From assembly GCF_902362185.1 (NCBI RefSeq), contig NC_044509.1, positions 7,827,447 through 7,891,446 of the forward strand: 64,000 nucleotides of DNA, given 5' to 3'. How positions within the stretch are numbered: the stretch's first letter is position 1; every line of letters begins with the position of its first letter. Positions 37,879 to 49,262 of the stretch are shown here, in pieces. Both the position numbers and the translations under genes were made by a program. The notes beneath the pieces are model-generated. The model searched no databases. It was not told where the DNA came from and saw only the letters and a program-made list of their open reading frames with translations. The stretch is from Chanos chanos. Lineage: Eukaryota; Chordata; Actinopteri; Gonorynchiformes; Chanidae.

Positions 37879-39110
37879 ATGATTATGTATTCCTCTGTGA
37901 GTTTAGCGCTTTTACTTATTGTGTTACTTAACTCACTGTGGGTTAAAGCAACGGTTGTGGAGGACTTTAATCATGTCGAGAGATGTAAAGACTCTCTTTA
38001 CATGGGCACACCACCAAGAGGTATTATCGATACCAAATTGAAAAAGATCTGCCAGCGCTACGCTGACAAACCGCGTTATGTGACCCTGTATGACCCACGC
38101 AAACGCATCCCGGTGTATTCTGCGTATACTTTCAAGAAAACCGAGGGAGATCGACGAGTGGACTACCCCTGGATGTACGAGCCACAGGTGTGTATCAGTT
38201 TTCTTGAACCAAACCTTAGACGTCATCATCTGCACAATGAACGTCTGTATGAGTCGAACGTTTACCTGAATACCTGTATTTGGGGATTTTTGTTTTGTTT
38301 TGTTTTCTGCACTTGCGTAAATCGACTTGCTGAAGACGGGCATATATTGTATTTTGAGATGCGTTTTTGAATGTCGGCTCTCTGCAAACCAGACAGGGTG
38401 GAAAATTTCTCCATAAGTGTGGTTGGAGCATATTTGTAGCTTTCTAAGCTTAGAATACAAGAGTTATTTGGAAATTCTGTTTGTTAATTTGCTTGTTTCA
38501 GCTGGCAGAGGTGGATGGCAATGGTAACATGCTACCTTTCCCCACGGGCTATTTACACATGAAGTTTGAAGACAGTCAGGCAGTCCTCGATGACTATTCT
38601 GATGTGGTTCTTTATGAAAGAGGCCATCTGAACCCTGACCAGCATCAGTCAGACCCACACGACAGAGCCGCCACCTATACCCTGACCAACGTGGTGCCAG
38701 AGATCAGGGAGTTCAATATCGGGCCGTGGCGAGAGCACGAAGAGCGGCTCAGGGTGCGTCTCAACAACTACTGTCGTGGAACTGCCTTCATCGTCACTGG
38801 GGTGACCACTGCTGGCCACATGATCCGCCGAAACAATCAAGATCGGGTCGCGATCCCCGAGGACGTCTGGTCAGCTTACTGCTGCACTGAATACGATCGT
38901 AATGCTCCGCATGACGTTCGTATCCGATTCCCGTCCCAGGGTTTCCTCGCTAAGAACGCCAAAGAGGGGAACGCTGTTCACGAGATGACTGTCCAGGAAC
39001 TGGAAAACTTCCTGAAGACTAGAATGGATGTGGATCAGAATCTGCAGCTCTTCTATGACAACTGCATCTCTCCCTCTCCTCTACCTTTGTACCTCCATCA
39101 TACTATATGA
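37879..39110 (+). CDS. Endonuclease domain-containing 1-like protein, copy 2
   Basis: Secreted NUC-fold nuclease. Exons are 37879-38187 and 38502-39110; the intron of 314 bases is phase 0 after PWMYEPQ. Product about 305 residues. The signal peptide is MIMYSSVSLALLLIVLLNSL; the mature part opens with VVEDFNHVERCKDSLYMGTP. The catalytic motif is YERGHLNPDQHQ, followed by TYTLTNVVPEIREFNIGPW and LNNYCRGTAFIVTG. The C-terminus is CISPSPLPLYLHHTI. ATG 37879 directly precedes the signal core; an upstream in-frame ATG at 37768 would add a non-signal leader and is less likely. Intron and 3' flank closely match the decayed copy at 42575, so these two are sister duplicates. Possible polyadenylation signals are at 39349-39354 and near 39650. 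Confidence 0.9.
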
Positions 39111-39790
39111 AGGGAACCTGCCTCGATCCACACCAACAAATCCACAGTGGTTTCTGTTAATCTGGGTTTACTCTTGTGGGCTCTCACTATACTATTGTTT
39201 CAATATACTTAACTTGAAGTCAAATTATGGATATTCCTTTTATTTGCCTTTCTATGCTCTATGCAGTATAATATGATTGTAGTCTTTCAATTGCTTTGAA
39301 AAGATAGCATCGCTATGTTCACTGTGCAAACAGATGGTAGTATAGTAAAATAAAAATATGGGAGCTTTTTATGGCCCTCGGCTTTGAGGCTTGTAATACA
39401 CTGTGACATTATAGTCCTTTATCTTCTCCTATTCATTTGCCTACACTTCTGGTTCTTCTGTTCTACCTGCAAATGACCTGGTCTGCTACATGCTTAATGT
39501 GTAATTAAACAGCTCCTATTTGATTATACGTGAAAAGGCTGTTATTGAACTTTTAAGTCTCAGTGACAAATTCATGGACATCTACAAACGTAGAGGTTTG
39601 AAGAGAAAGTCGTTCCGAGTTTAAGTTTTGTATCATGCCATCATCCTTTGAATAAAATGAATTATATCACTGGGTTATGATGTACTGTCCTGTTTACTTA
39701 GGGCCAACATAAAAAGTTGTTTACAATAATGTAATATACCATTCATATTGTGGCTGCTATTTTTTCAGAAATAAAAACCAAAGTCAGAGA

Positions 39791-40078
39791 TGTTCACACC
39801 CGTTACTTTATTACCTTGCATGCAGTACAATATGCAAGACAGAGAACGATGACAGTTCAGTGAGGTTCCCGGGCTCCTTATTTCGAGAGAGCTTTTATAT
39901 CCTTCTTACCACAGGCTTTTTACCCAATGGCCAACTAAAACCAGTTTGCTCTGGTTATTTTGCAAGACGTTACCTCCTCATGACCACCCGCATTCACACT
40001 TTTTCACGTTATTGTCCTCATGGCTGCTTTATTTCACACAGAGTCCCTCTTTTCATAGGGTGAATACGTCATACAACA
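39791..40078 (-). mobile_element. Solo LTR of an unassigned LTR retrotransposon (fossil)
   Basis: On the minus strand the element begins TGTTGTATGACG and ends GTGTGAACA, so it has the TG...CA ends of an LTR. It has a TATAAAAG box mid-way and an AATAAA signal about 20 bases from its 3' end. No internal coding part or second LTR is present, so it is a solo relic. Flanking short target repeats are imperfect. The matching position in the sister unit near 43980 lacks it, so it probably inserted after the local duplication. Gypsy or retroviral type cannot be decided. Confidence 0.7.
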
Positions 40079-40379
40079 GACACAGTGAAAAATTACTAGA
40101 GGCTGCATTCATCAGAGATAAGGGCCTTTGATTACATCGTCGATACATTTGAGCATATTACTAAATGCATTTGAAAGCTAGTTATTTATGTTATTTAAAA
40201 TTGAAAACCCACAATATAAAGTGAAAAGAAGTGTAACTATATACATTGTATATCAGAGAAACACTTTATGTTTTTGTCATAGATAATATACCATGATACT
40301 CAGAAACAAACTGCATGTTTCAATCATACACAGACATATACATAATCACTAACGCACTCACTCACTCACTCACACACAG

Positions 40380-40387
40380 ACACACAC

Positions 40388-40422
<35 letters not shown>
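40380..40422. repeat. (CA)n microsatellite
   Basis: CA run within the duplicated spacer; the sister spacer has a CT/CA run at the same relative place (about 44119-44175). Confidence 0.85.
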
Positions 40423-40424
<2 letters not shown>

Positions 40425-40494
40425 GACACACATACTCACACAGAGAAAGATATAGGACAGAAAGAGAAAAATATCAGAGATAAAAACTGCAGCT

Positions 40495-41080
40495 GAGGCG
40501 ACATTTGATAGAGGACATGAGCACAGCAGTGGTTACTGAGTGTGTGTATTGGTTTAAGTGATACTACATCGAAGTCAAAACCATTATTCTACACAGAGGA
40601 GAGCAGCTCATTCCATTTCATCAGATGGGCAGAACTTTAAGGACATAAAAAAAGAGTAAAAACAAAAGAAAGATTGTCCATCTTTTAAAGAAAACAGAAA
40701 CTAACACCAGGCAACACTTAGTATTTGAAAATGATTAAATAGACCAGATACTGAAATGCAGAACATTTTGAATGGCTTTCACAGCAACAAGTGTCACAGC
40801 GGCTGAACTGCCAGGTCAATCTACTTAACATCACATTTGGCCGTGTCACCGATACTGATTAGAGATCGCAACTTTGCTTAAAAATAACCAACCTTATTCT
40901 TCAAATTGCAGTCTTCGTAAAAGAAAGAGAAGACAGAGAACAGAGCTGAGAAGAGATAGAAGACTAGAGGGCATAGTTTGAGAAAGAGGAGGAGAAAAGT
41001 GACTATATGCAAAGAAGTGTTGAGGTGAGGGAGGCATAAAAGTCCTGGCTGTAGGAAAAGGCAGCACACTGCTGATAAGG
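40495..41080. repeat. Segmental duplication, copy A (pairs with 44230-44827)
   Basis: Nearly the same sequence occurs at 44230-44827; for example ATGAGCACAGCAGTGGTTAC and TCGAAGTCAAAACCATTATT are in both. In the second copy this block is the 5' flank of endod1-like copy 4, ending about 40 bases before its ATG. Here it ends where no gene follows, so a copy-4-type gene has been lost downstream. Confidence 0.85.
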
Positions 41081-41192
41081 TCAGAAACAATGACATTCAA
41101 TGTGGCAGAGCAATGACTACCATTGCTGAGGACACTGATGTTGCAAAGCATTATGGGCTGCAACATGCAGATGAAGAGAAAAGCAATAGCCA

Positions 41193-41915
41193 GAATCAGA
41201 ATCTGAATCAGAATCAGAATCTGCTATATTGTCAAGTGTGTATGCACCATCAACTTGTTGTGGTGTAGGAGTCTGCATTTATAACAGAGGACAAAATGTC
41301 AGAGGAAACACAGCCCAACACAGCAGAGCAACCTATTAATACCAAGATACACAACAGATAAGACACAGCAGATAACACAATATAGCGGAAACATGAGACA
41401 GCCCTACATCAGAGAGCAAAGTCACAAAACAACAGAATACTTAACTAACTAAACCAGCGACTGGCTGATCATATGCACAGCGCATCCAAATTTGTATAAT
41501 AATGGCTGTTCTAATGCACCTGAATGTGCAAAATTAATAGTGTGATGGGTAAGTTATATTTCAGAATAACTGAAGTGCAGGTAATTGTGTGGGAAGGGGT
41601 GTAGGGGGCGGTATGTGAAAGTGAGCGCGTCTCAGCTTAGTTGCAGACTTGGCTGAGAAGCTGGGTGGGGGCAGAACGATGGTTGTTGAGGGTAATGAAA
41701 TGGGGGAAGAAACTTGTTAGGTGGCGTTTAGTCTTAGTTTTCAGCTGTCTACGCCCTCTTTCTAAGGAGGACCGTATAAACGAGACGTTGGGGAAGTTAA
41801 AGGGGGTCCGCTCTCACCTTCCCTGTCCTGTTGGTCAAGCTGGAGTCCAGATCGTGAGGCGCAAATCCCACAGAGAGTTAATCTCCGTCGTCCCTTCATC
41901 TCGAACTAAATTAGA
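41193..41915 (-). mobile_element. 5'-truncated LINE (CR1/L2 superfamily), 3' end only
   Basis: On the minus strand, 41637 to about 41810 encodes the C-terminus of a LINE reverse-transcriptase protein: LKTKTKRHLTSFFPHFITL, then NNHRSAPTQ and a stop (41637-41639). A 3' UTR of about 440 bases follows and ends in GATTCT-type tandem words (41193-41218), typical of CR1/L2 elements. The 5' limit is uncertain. The clade is assigned from remembered fish LINE sequence. The insertion lies directly beyond the duplicated block, at the place of the lost gene. Confidence 0.7.
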
Positions 41916-42574
41916 GATTTAGTGTGCGTTGAATGAGGAAAACTAACTAAGTGAATGTACAGTACATGTAAGTCTTCAATATCTGTCTATGTTTGTTAAC
42001 TCGTTAAGAAAGAGCAAATTTTAACTTTTGATCAGAATGACTGTTAGGCCACATGACAGATCACTGTGTGGTTTACTTACATGGAAACCTATCTGTGTTC
42101 GTTTATTCTTGCTGACTTTAATCAATATTTAGTAATTATTCGCTGCACAGTTTGTATAACGGCATATTGATGTTTGTGACAGTTTATTTAATTCCATAGT
42201 GCCGTACCAAAACATGTTGATAGGCCTATTGACTTTATTTGCATATTAAATATCTCCCTCTAGTGTATAAACTGGTTAACCTGTTTTAAACTAAAAAACT
42301 GTTACATTGAAATAACAGAGTCAGCAGATTTATAATACTGTTTATGTATATCTATTTCCTTTGTAGATCACACTCACCCAGTCTAAACAGACTTTAAGGA
42401 ATCTGCCCTCTGCTCAATGCCGTGTTCGCGCCGAGCCATTTAATCAGTGCAATATAACTAGATCTGATTCGTTCGACTCCTGTTTAAATGTTCTAACCGA
42501 AACCCCACAGCGAAAGTTAATCCAAATAATCTACATACGGTCACCAATTACTCTCTCCCAGTATTAACGACAGC

Positions 42575-43670
42575 ATGGTAACCTTGTTGTCGTACCTGAT
42601 GGTCTGTGGCCAGTAAGCTCTGGCGCCGGTGGTGGAAGACTTTGATCATGTGGAGAGATGTAAAGATTGTTTTCACGTGGGCAAGCCATCACGAGGTTTT
42701 ATCGATTATTGATTTTAAACTGAAGCAGATCTGTCAGCGCTAAGCTGACACACCGCGTTATGTGACCCTGTACGACCCACGCTAACGTATTCGAATGTAC
42801 TCCGCGTATACTTTGAAGAAAACCGTAGGAGACCGTTGGGACTACCACTGGATGTACGAGCCACGGGCGTGTGTTTTCTTGAACCAAACCTTAGATGTCG
42901 TCATCTTCATAACGGGAGTCTATGAGAACTGAATGCTTTTTCGAGCATCTAATTATTTTTGCACTTGCCGAAGTAAACTCATGAGACGGGCACATATTAT
43001 AAATGAGTTGACACCAGGGACACGCCATATAAGAACCACTCATAGGTCTTGACGTCCTAGGGGTTCACGGCAAATTAGAGCGAATGGAAAAATTACTGTT
43101 TAAGTGTAGCTGAAGCGTAGCCTATTTGTAGCTCACTAAAAATACAAGAATTATTTGAAAAACTTGTTTCTCTCTTGTTTCTTTAAGCTGGCAGAGGTGG
43201 ATCATCAATGGCGACAGAAATATGAAGACGTTCCTCACTGGCTATCTTCCCAAGAAGTCCGAAGACACGCAGGCAGTTCTCGATGACTATTCTGATGTGG
43301 TTCTTTATGAAAAAGCCCCGCTGAACCCTGTCCACCACCTATACCCTGACCAACGCGGTGCCAGAGTTCAGGGAGTTCAATATCGGGCCGTGGCGCAAGC
43401 ATTAAGAGCGGCTCAGGATGCGGCTCAACAACTGCTGTCGTGGAACTGCCGACATCGTCACTGGGGTGACCACTGCTGGTCGCTTGTTCCCGTCTCAGGG
43501 TTACCTCGCCAAGAACGCCAAAGAGGGAAACGCTGTTCACGAGATGACTGTCCAGGAACTGGAGAACTTCCTGAAGACTACAGTGGATGGGAATCAGAAT
43601 TTGCAGCTCTTCTATGACAACTGCATCTCTCCCTCTCCTCTACCTATGTACCTCCATCATAATAGAGGAG
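42575..43670 (+). pseudogene. Decayed endod1-like copy 3
   Basis: Clear homologue of copy 2 across both exons. Exon 1 (42575 to about 42866) keeps VVEDFDHVERCKD, then KQICQR and the MYEP end, but has several in-frame stops, one inside the signal peptide. The exon 1 donor has changed from gt to gc. Exon 2 (43188 to about 43670) opens with LAEVD and keeps AVLDDYSDVVLYE, but the catalytic RGHL has become KAPL. A segment of about 30 bases just after it is missing, as is a larger one of about 130 bases covering the HMIRR to VRIRF part of copy 2. The C-terminal CISPSPLPMYLHH remains. Signal-region sequence (CGQ, then AP-VVEDF) resembles copy 4 as much as copy 2, hinting at gene conversion or unequal crossing-over. 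Confidence 0.9.
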
Positions 43671-44858
43671 AGGAACCTGCCTTTCTGTTCTTGTTCATTT
43701 GCCTACATTTGTGATTCCTCCATTATATTTGCAATCTGTTCTGCTACATGCTTAATGTGTGACTAAACAGTTCTCATTTGCCTATACCTGAAAAGGCTCT
43801 TCTTTAAAGCTTCATTAAGAAATTCATGGGCACCTACAAAGGTAGATGTTTTAAGGGATAATTGTTACATATGTAAGTTTTCTATCATGCTACTATGCTT
43901 TGAATAAAATGAACTATACCTCTGAATTATGATGTATTGTCCTACTTACTTAGTGCTAACATATTCAGTTGGTTTATAATAACATAATGTAACATTTATA
44001 TCAGATGAAGTGTAAGTATAACAAATACACTAAATACACATGGCATATTTGAGAAACACATTATCTTTATGTTTTTGTCATAAATGTAATATACAAGATC
44101 TTACAAACTGCATTTATTTCTCTCTCTCTCTCTTGCTCACTCTCTCTCTCTCTTGCTCACTCACTCACACACAGAGATATGAGACACACACAGATATGAG
44201 ACAGAAAAACATCAGAGATTAAAGCTGTATAACTGCATTTGATAGAGGACATGAGCACAGCAGTGGTTACTGAGTGTGTGTATTGGTTTAAGTGATACTA
44301 CATCGAAGTCAAAACCATTATTCTACACAGAGGAGAACAGCTCGTTCCATTTCACCAGATGGACAGAACTTTAAGAACATAAAAAGGAGTAAAAAAGAAA
44401 GATTGTCCATCTTTAAAAGAAAAGAGAACTTCCATTGAAACTAACACCAGGTAGCACTTAGTATTTGAAAATAATTAAATAGACCAGATAATGAATTGAA
44501 GATGAAAGATTTTGAATGGTTTTCTCAGCCACAACAAGTGTCACAGCGGCTGAACTGCCAGGTCAATCTACTTAACATCACATTTGGCCGTATCACCGAT
44601 ACTGATTAGAGATCACAACTTTGCTTAAAAATAGCCAACCTTATTCTTCAAACTGCAGTCTTCGCAAAGAAAGAGAAGACAGGTAACAGAGCTGAGAAGA
44701 GACAGAAGACCAGAGGGCATAGTTGGCAAGCCACCACAGAAAAAAGTGACCATATGCAAAGAAGTGTTGAGGTGAGGGAGGAGTAAAAGTCTGACCGTAA
44801 GAAACAGACAAAGCAGAGCTGATAAGGACAAAGACAAAGTGCTTGCAGTAACACGAAC
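43671..44858. other. Spacer carrying segmental duplication copy B and 5' flank of copy 4
   Basis: 43740-43990 matches 39480-39740 downstream of copy 2, and 44230-44827 matches 40495-41080. This spacer lacks the solo LTR of the sister spacer. CT/CA repeats lie at about 44119-44175. No gene recognised. Confidence 0.7.
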
Positions 44859-45971
44859 ATGAGAACTTTGCTGCTGTATCTGCTGCTCTGTGGCCAGTTA
44901 GCCGATCCAGCGGTGGTAGAAGACTTCAATCACGAGGAGAGATGCAAGCAGTCCATGTACATGGGTACCCCGCCACGGGGCTACGTGAGCCGAAATCTGA
45001 AGAAGATCTGCCAACGCCTGGAGGACAAACCCCGCTTTGTAACTCTCTACGACCCACACAAACGCATGCCCGTGTACTGTGCCTACACCTTCAAGAGGTC
45101 TGGCGGTGAGAAGAGTGCAGAAGAGCCCTGGATGTATGAGCCACAGGTGAGTGGAAAAGGTTAGCTCCACGAGAACGTATTTTATAATAACGTCGAAAGG
45201 TTGAGAGCTATGGTAATTCATATGCTAATGATGTGCTAGATCCAGGTTAGCAAAAGCCAGTTGTGACTAGCTAAGACTAAGACAATATTAGCCCTTCACT
45301 GGTGCAGTCCACACCAACATGATTGAATTGTGAACAGTTTAAGCCCTGAAAAGACCTTGAAGGTTGAGTCTGCATTACAGTATAAGAGCTTGAAAAAAGT
45401 AATGGTGAAATAGATAGAATTCTACAGTCCAGTTGTTCTCAGATACAGTACAGCAAAAGAGGAGGGACAGTCAATCAATACAATGGAGTTTGATCACTAC
45501 TGAGCTGGAACTGAAAATAGCTTCTACGATTTTAACATTTTATTTCACATATACTAAACTTCATCCTTTCCTGGCTCAGACGTCCTCAAAAATCACCTCT
45601 CCATACCTTCCATGCCATAACGGGCACTTCTGTGTTTGTTCTATCTTCAGTCCCTCCAAACACTTACAATAAAATGCAGACATAATAACAGTACTGTTAC
45701 CGTCATTATGTACATGCAATAATTTATGTATAATGACACATTTCTAAACCAGTTTCTAAAGATTGTCTCCCTTGTTTTGTGAACTGCTACTGCAGTTGTG
45801 ATCAGCAGTGAGTATGACATTTCTCAAAGGTGTCTTTCATGAGAAAGGGCAGTAATCTAATCTTTCAGACATACAAATGAGAATGAAAATGTCGGCTCTT
45901 CGGAGGTAATAAGCTTGAACAGATTAGATGTCTCTCTCTCTCTGTCTTCCCATCTTCATAATTCCCTGTAA

Positions 45972-46002
<31 letters not shown>

Positions 46003-46800
46003 TAGAAAAATTGATGGCTTTGATATTGTGCATTTAAACTTCTACTAGCACTCATTGCTGAAAGCGGCAAATGGGTTCAGTGAAATGTAATAGAAAAGGT
46101 GACTGTGTGTGTATGTGTGTGTGTGTGTTTTTTTACCTCAAGATATACGCATGCTAATTCATATCTCCCTCTCCTTTTTTCTCCTTCTCTCTTTTGTCCC
46201 GTTCTCTCTCTTCAGCTGGCCTCAGTACAGGGAAGCAGTAATATGGAGCCTTTCCCCCTGTCACCCACAATGCATATGTACTTCATGGATACTCAGGCCA
46301 CACTGGAAGACTTTGCAGATATGGCCCAGTATGAGCGCGGTCATCTGAACCCCGACCAACATCAAGCCGACCAGGTAGACAAAGCGGCCACCTACACCCT
46401 GACTAACGTGGTCCCGCTCTTTCGTGAGTTCAACAAGGGACCCTGGGCCCAGCACGTGGACCGAGTCCGACAGCGCCTTAACAACTATTGCCACGGGAAC
46501 GCCTATGTGGTTACTGGTACAACCACAACGGGGAACATGATTCGGAGAGACAACGTCGACCGTGTGGGGATTCCAGATTATGTTTGGACGGCGTACTGCT
46601 GCACAGACTTTGACCAAAATGCACCCTACCTGGAACGTTACCGCTTCCCGGCGTTCGGAGCTTACGCCCTGAATGATCGTATCAACAACGCAGTGGTTGA
46701 GGCGCCACTCAAATCACTTGAGAAGTTCCTAAAAGGTCGGATGAATGTGGACAAGAACTTTCAGATCTTCTACAAAGATTGCATCTACGAGGAGATGTAG
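44859..46800 (+). CDS. Endonuclease domain-containing 1-like protein, copy 4
   Basis: Secreted NUC-fold nuclease. Exons are 44859-45146 and 46216-46800; the phase-0 intron after PWMYEPQ is longer (1069 bases) than in the other copies. Product about 290 residues. Signal peptide MRTLLLYLLLCGQLA, then VVEDFNHEERCKQSMYMGTP. Exon 2 has YERGHLNPDQHQ, TYTLTNVVPLFREFNKGPW, LNNYCHGNAYVVTGTTTTG and AYCCTDFDQNAP, so all recognisable active-site segments are intact. It ends DCIYEEM without a membrane anchor. The start is the only ATG that gives the signal peptide. A polyadenylation signal lies at 47180-47185 followed by an A-rich run. It is the last array member, 1.4 kb before epo and in the same direction. 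Confidence 0.92.
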
Positions 46801-48180
46801 CTTATCCATGTTCCTTATCGTGTAGTCCTTAGACTTATGAAAGTGTCTACAAAAATTCTGTGTGCTTCTTCCTCTTCTTCTGCTTCGTTTTTCCCAACCC
46901 GTTGTGTCAAAGGATATGCAGAAGCTACGCTAACAGGTTTTGACTTGGTGATGATGTATTGTTTGTTTCTCAGAATGAGATCTGGGTCAGAGGTCAGCAG
47001 TAGTAGCAGAGCCTCTGGTGGTTAACCTTACAATGGGGTTAAAGTGCATTGCAGGGCAGAGGGGATGTTTGACTGTTATAGCAGAATTGCTGTAATGTTG
47101 TAATAGACATAATTACTGAAATTTGATTCTGTTCAGATCATTCAGATAATACATTACTTTCTAAGATGAATTAAAATTAAATAAAGCAAAAAAAAAAAAA
47201 AAAAAAGGAGATTTTCTTTTTTTGGTGTTTTTTTGTTGACAAAATTAAAAACACTAAATAACAAACAAATGTGGCCATATACCTTTGACTACTTTTGGTT
47301 CTAATCGCAACTGTATGTCTCTAAATATGTAAAACCTTTAAATTGCCTCTCGCCTACGCACCGTTTTAGGTTCGCCTTAGGCAAGACTGAAATTATATTT
47401 TCCTACCCCATTTAATGTCAGCTCCTTGACAGTGAGTTGGACAGCGGAATATTATCGGCATAAATCGTGGTTCATTGGAACGGCTTGCATGATCAACGCA
47501 TTTTTACGAGAAGATTCTGCTGTTAAACATAGTAGAGTTAATCATGCCCACCTGACATCCATATCACATAATGATAAAATGAGTTCCTGAGACGTATGCT
47601 TGGACGACTGCAAGATACAAAAAGTAAAACGCTTGACTGATCATATTTCACATGCTCTCTGTGGTCATACTCAAGCAAAAGTCCACGTGTGTGTCTGCGT
47701 GTGTGCGTGTGCGTAAACAAGTATGTGAATTTAATTTCACTGGATGACCCACAGCAATGCAATTAAACAATAATTTCAAGTGTTCACCTCAATTCTCTCG
47801 CGGACAAGGTACATGAGGCACACAAGTAAACTGACCACACGTGCACGTAGCATATTCTTCTATTGCAAGCGGCGTTTCTGACTGAACATTTCTGGCAGGC
47901 AACTATGCAAACATAAGAGCAAGTACGAGCGATTACGTTTGCACTGCCAAAGACATTCAAGATGACCTTAGCCCCGAAAAACCTACGCAGTAGCGTGCAG
48001 CTCTGATACAGACGGACGATAACTCATCAGTAGCTTAATCCTCTGAAAGGCGAAAGTTGCGCATTGTCTTATTGTCAGAACTCTGAAAGGAAGGTGTGGC
48101 ACATCAATTCGTGTGGTGCCCGGGAATATAATTTAACTCTTTTCAGCGATGTACTCTAAAAATGCAGAACCACATTTCGA
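46801..48180. other. Interval between endod1-like copy 4 and epo
   Basis: 3' UTR of copy 4 up to about 47200, then the epo upstream region. A TATA-like AATATAATTT lies at about 48125-48134, some 50 bases before the epo ATG. An inverted hypoxia-response-like word lies at 47843-47850. No other gene seen. Confidence 0.6.
47838..47850 (-). promoter_or_regulatory. Candidate hypoxia-response element upstream of epo
   Basis: The minus strand reads CTACGTGCACGTG, which contains the HIF-binding core RCGTG and the CTACGTGC word of the human EPO enhancer. It lies about 330 bases before the epo ATG. Functional role is inference. Confidence 0.4.
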
Positions 48181-49215
48181 ATGCCTTCCGTCTCAGGTAA
48201 GCGCACGAGATCTAAAATGAGTATGGGCACTGTTTCTTTGGACACCGTTACCGGGCTGTCATTAGATTAGATTAGCCTACATAAAATGAAGTAAACGTAA
48301 AACTTTTCAACCTACGTGCACTTTTTCTGCATGAATGAAATAAAGCGAACTTTAAGGATAGCCTACTACTGTGCCAAATGCATTATACATACATTCGTTA
48401 AATTTCGCCCACACTTTAATAATGGAGATAAGGTAATAACCCTGTAATGGGCTGCTTGACCTTTCATGGAAATTAAAGGTCAAACATGGATTGTGATGTC
48501 AAATAGGAACACAGTTTGATGCCATCTCAAGGGGGTGTCAATTACAAGACTGTAGTACTATCACCCTTTAGACTTGGAAGATACTGACAGCAAGTCAGTG
48601 CTTAGAGCTACACAGTCACACTGACGCTGGAAACCGCTTTGACCTTAGTGTGTGTGGTGTCACACGCAAGTGGACAGAGTTATAAGCATTTGTGATACTG
48701 CCCTTGAGTTAGTGCTCTGAAACACATGCATTATCATCTAGTCACTCAACACACTGCGGTTTACTGCGCTGGTTATAAGTGCAACTTTTGATCTTCAAGT
48801 TGATACTTTAAAATCATTTACATCGTTTAAAATCATCACGTGAAGAAGTCGGCATTTTTGTTTGTTTTTTTAACTACTAAACCCACCTCTCACTTTTAGC
48901 GTTCATTCTTAACATTTGAAGATTTCACGTCTGGCTTTTATGTTTCTAGAGCCTCTAGATCATTATCAGTCACACAGGGGTTGGTGGGGTTCGAGGGAGG
49001 CATGCTACATAACTTTGATAACACTGTTGTGCAAGACTGTAGCACTCTAACTGTGTTCTGTGAGCAAGTTTCACTCCTTGTACTCGTTTCCTGCTGTTTT
49101 TGGCAGAGCTTTTACAAGAGCAGTCGAATCTGTTCTATGCAACCTCACCAGGCTCTTAGTTCAAGAGAAACAAACTGTACTACATCAAGAATGTAGACCT
49201 TGAAGAGAGAGAGAG

Positions 49216-49262
<47 letters not shown>

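Noticed and set aside
41641-41922. A 93-residue plus-strand frame
   Set aside because: It is the antisense of the LINE protein C-terminus; the minus strand carries the recognisable reverse-transcriptase tail.
47180-47206. AATAAA followed by an A run after endod1-like copy 4, suggesting a retrocopy
   Set aside because: Copy 4 keeps its intron and splice sites, so it is not a processed copy; the A run is ordinary A-rich sequence.
48133-48196. Alternative epo starts at the ATG before TACTCTAAA or before CAGAACCAC
   Set aside because: Both give the wrong phase at the gtaagc donor. Only ATG 48181 joins exon 2 in the signal-peptide frame.
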